Source: an uncultured Collinsella sp. (GTDB lineage: Bacteria > Actinomycetota > Coriobacteriia > Coriobacteriales > Coriobacteriaceae). Taken from it: a DNA stretch of 7,772 bases. The notes under the pieces were generated by a model, which saw only the letters and a program-made list of their open reading frames with translations, searched no databases and was not told where the DNA came from. The DNA is taken from assembly GCA_902475475.1 (NCBI GenBank), contig CABRZY010000079.1, forward strand, positions 1 through 7,772, written 5' to 3'. A program made the translations under genes and the position numbers. This document shows positions 5,219 through 7,772 of this stretch, one piece after another (positions within the stretch are counted from its first letter, which is position 1; every line of letters starts with the position of its first letter).

Positions 5219-7459
5219 GTGGCAAAGAAGAAGACGAAGAACCAGCCTAAGAAAAAGCAGGTCAACGCCGAGAACGTCATCGGCCTGCACTCCGAGGTCA
5301 CCGATCAGCCGATTACGCAGACGCTCGAGGTCAACTACATGCCCTACGCCATGAGCGTCAACGTCTCGCGAGCATTCCCCGAGATCGACGGCTTTAAGCC
5401 CTCGCACCGCAAGCTGCTCTACACCATGTACAAGATGGGTCTGCTCAAGGGCGAGCGCCAGAAGAGCGCCAACATCGTGGGCCAGACCATGAAGCTCAAC
5501 CCGCACGGCGATGCCGCGATCTACGAGACGATGGTGCGCCTGGCGACGGGCAACGAAGCGCTGCTTGCGCCCTTCGTGGAGTCGAAGGGCAACTTTGGCA
5601 AGTACTATTCGGGCGACCTGAGCTACGCCGCCTCGCGTTACACCGAGGCCAAGCTCTCCCCCATCAGCGCCGAGATCTTCAAGGACATCGACAAGGACCC
5701 GGTCGACTTCGTCGACAGCTACGACGGCGCCATGAAGGAGCCGCGCCTGCTGCCCACCACGTTCCCCAATATCCTCGTCTCAGCCAACAAGGGCATCGGT
5801 GTCGCCATGGCGTCCGACATCTGCGGCTTCAACCTCAACGAGGTCTGCACTGCCACAATGCACTACCTGCAGGACCCCGACTGCGACCTGCTCGAATACA
5901 TGCCCATGCCCGACTTCTCGACCGGCGGCGAGATCATCTACCGCCGCGAGGAGATGGAAAAGATTATCGAGACCGGCCTTGGCAGCTTCCAGATCCGCTC
6001 CCGCTGGCGCTGGATTCCCGAAGAGCGCATCATCGAGGTCTACGAGATTCCCTACACCACCAAGACCGATGTCATCATCGAGCGCATCGTCAAGCTCTCC
6101 AAAGAGGGCAAGGTCAAGGAGATTGCCGACATCCGCGACGAGACCGACCTCTCGGGCTTGCGCATCGCCATCGACCTTAAGCGCGGTGTCGACCCCGACA
6201 AGCTCATGGCCAAGCTCTATCGCTCGACCACGCTGCAGGATTCGTTCTCGTGCAACTTCAACGTGCTGGTCGATGGTTACCCTCGCGTTATGGGCGTGCG
6301 CCAGATCCTGCACGAGTGGGTCAAGTGGCGTATTGAGTCCACGCGTCGCCGCATTAACTTTGACCTGGGCAAAAAGTCCGAGCGCCTGCACCTGCTGCAC
6401 GGCCTTGAGGCAATCTTGCTCGACATCGACAAGGCCATCGCCATCATCCGCGGCACCAAGCTCGAAGCCGAGGTCGTGCCCAACCTTATGAAGGGTTTCG
6501 ACATCGACGAGACCCAGGCCGAGTTTGTTGCCGAACTTAAGCTCCGCAACATCAACGAGGAATACATCCTCAACCGCACCAAGGACATCGCTAAGCTCGA
6601 GGGTGAGATTGCCGAGCTTGAGGAGATTCTCTCGAGCGAGGACAACATCAAGAAGGTCATCAGCGACGAGCTGGCAGCGGTCAACAAGAAGTATGTGATG
6701 CCGCGTCGCACGGGCAGGATCGAGCCCCATGAGGTCATCGAGGTAAGCCTGGAGCCCGAGGTCGAGGAATATCCGGTTACCATCATGCTCTCGCGCGATG
6801 GCTACCTTAAGAAGATGACGGACCGCGTACTCAAAAAGGCGACCACGCTCAAGTACAAGGACGGCGACAAACCCTTTATCGAGTTCCCGTCCTCCAACAC
6901 GCACGAGCTGCTCGTGTTTACCAACAAGAGCCAGGTGTACAAGTGCAAGGTTGCGGCATTTGAGGACACCAAGTCGGCCCAGCTGGGCTCGTACCTGCCG
7001 ACCGATCTTGAGATGGAACCCGACGAGAGTGTCATCTGGGTCATCGACCCCGAGGACTACAAGGCCGACGTGTTGTTCGTCTTTGAGAACGGCCGCGCGG
7101 TGCGCGTCGCGCTTTCTGGATACGTCACCAAGACCAACCGCAAACGCCTCAAGAACGCCATCTACGGCGGCAGCAAGCTGCTGTATGCCCAGGTGCTCAA
7201 GGAAGATCGCGACATCGCACTGGTCTCGAGCGACTATCGTTTGATGAACTTCAACACGTCGTTGCTCAAGACCAAGACGACTACCAACACGCAGGGCGTC
7301 CAGGCCTTTACGGCCAAGAAGGGCCGCTCGGTCACCACCGTCGGCACAACCGAGGACATCCTCGGCACCGGCGTCTCGGCCGAGAAGTTCACCGCGCAGA
7401 GCCTCCCCTCCGCCGGTGCCCTCATGAAAGAAAACGACATGCCGAGTTTGTTTGACTAA
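5219..7459 (+). CDS. parC: DNA topoisomerase IV subunit A (DNA cleavage subunit)
   Basis: This encodes 746 residues from a GTG. It is the subunit that cuts and rejoins DNA. The winged-helix part shows GFKPSHRKLLYTMYKMG (58-74). The NPHGDAAIYE segment (94-103) is the quinolone-contact helix, and SRYTEAKLS (139-147) carries the catalytic Tyr141 next to Arg140. The tower region has DGAMKEPRLLPTTFPN (169-184) and KGIGVAMASDI (191-201). A helical coiled-coil gate (about 448-500, with IAKLEGEIAELEEIL) leads to a C-terminal beta-pinwheel (about 515-735) with repeated strands such as TIMLSRDGYLKKM and LFVFENGRAVRV. The GyrA box (QRRGGKG) is absent, and the length is close to that of E. coli ParC, so topoisomerase IV is preferred over gyrase. 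The N-terminal 15 residues are lysine-rich (MAKKKTKNQPKKKQ), an extension before the conserved domain. Oddity: Ala99 replaces the serine equivalent to GyrA Ser83/ParC Ser80, while Glu103 keeps the acidic partner. Confidence 0.93.
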   Translation: MAKKKTKNQPKKKQVNAENVIGLHSEVTDQPITQTLEVNYMPYAMSVNVSRAFPEIDGFKPSHRKLLYTMYKMGLLKGERQKSANIVGQTMKLNPHGDAAIYETMVRLATGNEALLAPFVESKGNFGKYYSGDLSYAASRYTEAKLSPISAEIFKDIDKDPVDFVDSYDGAMKEPRLLPTTFPNILVSANKGIGVAMASDICGFNLNEVCTATMHYLQDPDCDLLEYMPMPDFSTGGEIIYRREEMEKIIETGLGSFQIRSRWRWIPEERIIEVYEIPYTTKTDVIIERIVKLSKEGKVKEIADIRDETDLSGLRIAIDLKRGVDPDKLMAKLYRSTTLQDSFSCNFNVLVDGYPRVMGVRQILHEWVKWRIESTRRRINFDLGKKSERLHLLHGLEAILLDIDKAIAIIRGTKLEAEVVPNLMKGFDIDETQAEFVAELKLRNINEEYILNRTKDIAKLEGEIAELEEILSSEDNIKKVISDELAAVNKKYVMPRRTGRIEPHEVIEVSLEPEVEEYPVTIMLSRDGYLKKMTDRVLKKATTLKYKDGDKPFIEFPSSNTHELLVFTNKSQVYKCKVAAFEDTKSAQLGSYLPTDLEMEPDESVIWVIDPEDYKADVLFVFENGRAVRVALSGYVTKTNRKRLKNAIYGGSKLLYAQVLKEDRDIALVSSDYRLMNFNTSLLKTKTTTNTQGVQAFTAKKGRSVTTVGTTEDILGTGVSAEKFTAQSLPSAGALMKENDMPSLFD

Positions 7460-7472
7460 AACAACGGCAGCC

Positions 7473-7488
7473 AAACCGTCATGGTTTT
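7473..7488 (+). terminator. Weak hairpin with short T-run behind parC
   Basis: AAACC (7473-7477) and GGTTT (7483-7487) pair around GTCAT and run into TTTT, 13 bases after the parC stop. With only five pairs, three of them A-T, it is marginal as a terminator alone but may act together with the strong hairpin that follows. Confidence 0.25.
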
Positions 7489-7490
7489 AC

Positions 7491-7542
7491 AATGCAGCGG
7501 GGCCCGGAGCGCAGCAACATCGCGCTCCGGGCCCCGCTCATT
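7491..7542. terminator. Very stable GC hairpin ending the parEC operon
   Basis: A perfect 16-bp inverted repeat pairs 7497-7512 (GCGGGGCCCGGAGCGC) with 7522-7537 around a nine-base loop, AGCAACATC. It is extended by A7496/T7538 and, past a bulged C7495, by AATG/CATT (7491-7494/7539-7542). It lies 31 bases after the parC stop. No T-run follows on either strand, so it is not a classical intrinsic terminator; it may stop transcription by stem strength or protect the parEC mRNA 3' end. Confidence 0.6.
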
Positions 7543-7555
7543 GCAACGTAGTCGG

Positions 7556-7572
7556 CTGGCATGGCGGAGACA
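7556..7572 (+). repeat. Left arm of a 17-bp perfect inverted repeat
   Basis: CTGGCATGGCGGAGACA matches the reverse complement of 7711-7727 without a mismatch. The arms are separated by 138 bp that contain the A-rich tandem units. This could be a long-range RNA stem or the boundary of an invertible segment. Confidence 0.8.
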
Positions 7573-7632
7573 ATAATAGGAATCCCCGTTTTTCACTCCT
7601 GCAATCCCGCGGCACAAGACATGTTAAACCGT

Positions 7633-7689
7633 TAGCAAAACTTGCAAAAATTAGCAAAAGTTGCAAAAACTAGCAAAACCTGCAAAGGG
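7633..7689 (+). repeat. Three tandem 19-bp A-tract units
   Basis: The units are TAGCAAAACTTGCAAAAAT (7633-7651), TAGCAAAAGTTGCAAAAAC (7652-7670) and TAGCAAAACCTGCAAAGGG (7671-7689). Each consists of two related half-units, (T)AGCAAAA and TTGCAAAA, so a GCAAA core recurs at 7635, 7644, 7654, 7663, 7673 and 7682, alternating 9 and 10 bases. A-tracts repeated near the helical pitch are expected to bend DNA. The array could be a protein-binding array or a promoter-proximal bend. The last unit runs into AAAGGGG, a possible ribosome site. Confidence 0.8.
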
Positions 7690-7695
7690 GCCACC

Positions 7696-7772
7696 ATGGA
7701 TCGCAGCAAATGTCTCCGCCATGCCAGGCATGCTCGAAGATATTATCGAGCGAACCAAAGAAGCGGCAGATA
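7696..7772 (+). CDS. Possible start of the next gene (cut by the window edge)
   Basis: Two readings compete. The ATG at 7696 has AAAGGGG five bases upstream, but its peptide (MDRSKCLRHARHARRYY) is arginine-rich and not protein-like. The ATG at 7721, or the one at 7730, lacks a clear ribosome site but gives MPGMLEDIIERTKEAAD, a credible amphipathic helix. No stop occurs in either frame before the edge. I do not recognise a family. The right arm of the inverted repeat (7711-7727) overlaps this start region. Confidence 0.3.
   Translation, partial: MDRSKCLRHARHARRYYRANQRSGR
7711..7727 (-). repeat. Right arm of the 17-bp perfect inverted repeat
   Basis: TGTCTCCGCCATGCCAG on the plus strand is the exact reverse complement of 7556-7572. 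A smaller palindrome, ATGCC-A-GGCAT (7721-7731), overlaps its end and covers a candidate start codon. Confidence 0.8.

Noticed and set aside
5780..7474. Long minus-strand open frame of 564 codons opposite parC
   Set aside because: It is the antisense shadow of a GC-rich coding sequence; plus-strand ParC motifs are intact and the antisense peptide is low-complexity Leu/Val/Asp-rich. The same applies to minus-strand frames at 2990-4042 and 4598-5506.
7452..7673. Plus-strand frame of 73 codons behind parC
   Set aside because: It starts inside the parC end, runs through the perfect hairpin and the tandem repeats, and has no ribosome site or protein-like composition.
7633..7689. CRISPR array
   Set aside because: The 19-bp units are directly adjacent, with no unique spacers and no cas genes.

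Overview
The window looks like the chromosome of a high-GC Gram-positive bacterium, most likely a Coriobacteriia member such as Collinsella. This is an inference from base composition, codon use, AGGAG-type ribosome sites and the style of the topoisomerase proteins; no rRNA or other phylogenetic marker is present. It holds four complete genes, the last codons of a fifth at the left edge, and possibly the first codons of a sixth at the right edge.

Left part (1-1635). The C-terminus of an unidentified plus-strand protein ends at 104. It converges with a minus-strand gene (215-1234) for a two-domain secreted lipoprotein of unknown function, which has its own hairpin terminator (152-187). About 400 bases without a convincing gene follow. 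Their right end carries a striking operator-like array. Two 33-bp composite motifs, each ACTCGG-N6-CCGA(C/G)TCGG-N6-CCGAGT, lie in inverted orientation 36 bp apart, immediately before the next gene.

Middle (1636-3018). A GTG-started gene encodes an archaeal-type P-loop ATPase fused through a probable winged helix to a DUF234 domain with a PD-(D/E)xK nuclease-like signature. The last copy of the palindromic motif contains this gene's ribosome-binding site, so the array probably controls this gene, perhaps by autoregulation.

Right part (3019-7772). parE (3176-5173) and parC (5219-7459) form a two-gene operon for DNA topoisomerase IV, the enzyme that separates linked daughter chromosomes. The intergenic region upstream of parE carries a perfect actinobacterial-type LexA (SOS) box, TCGAAC-N4-GTTCGA, which suggests DNA-damage control. 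ParC has alanine at the position of the quinolone-interacting serine. The operon ends at a very GC-rich 16-bp hairpin. Beyond it, a 17-bp perfect inverted repeat brackets 138 bp that contain three tandem 19-bp A-rich units. This looks like a regulatory leader, or possibly an invertible segment, before a gene that starts near the right edge.

The most noteworthy signals are the ACTCGG/CCGAGT array tied to the ATPase-nuclease gene, the SOS box on topoisomerase IV, and the inverted and tandem repeat module at the right end.
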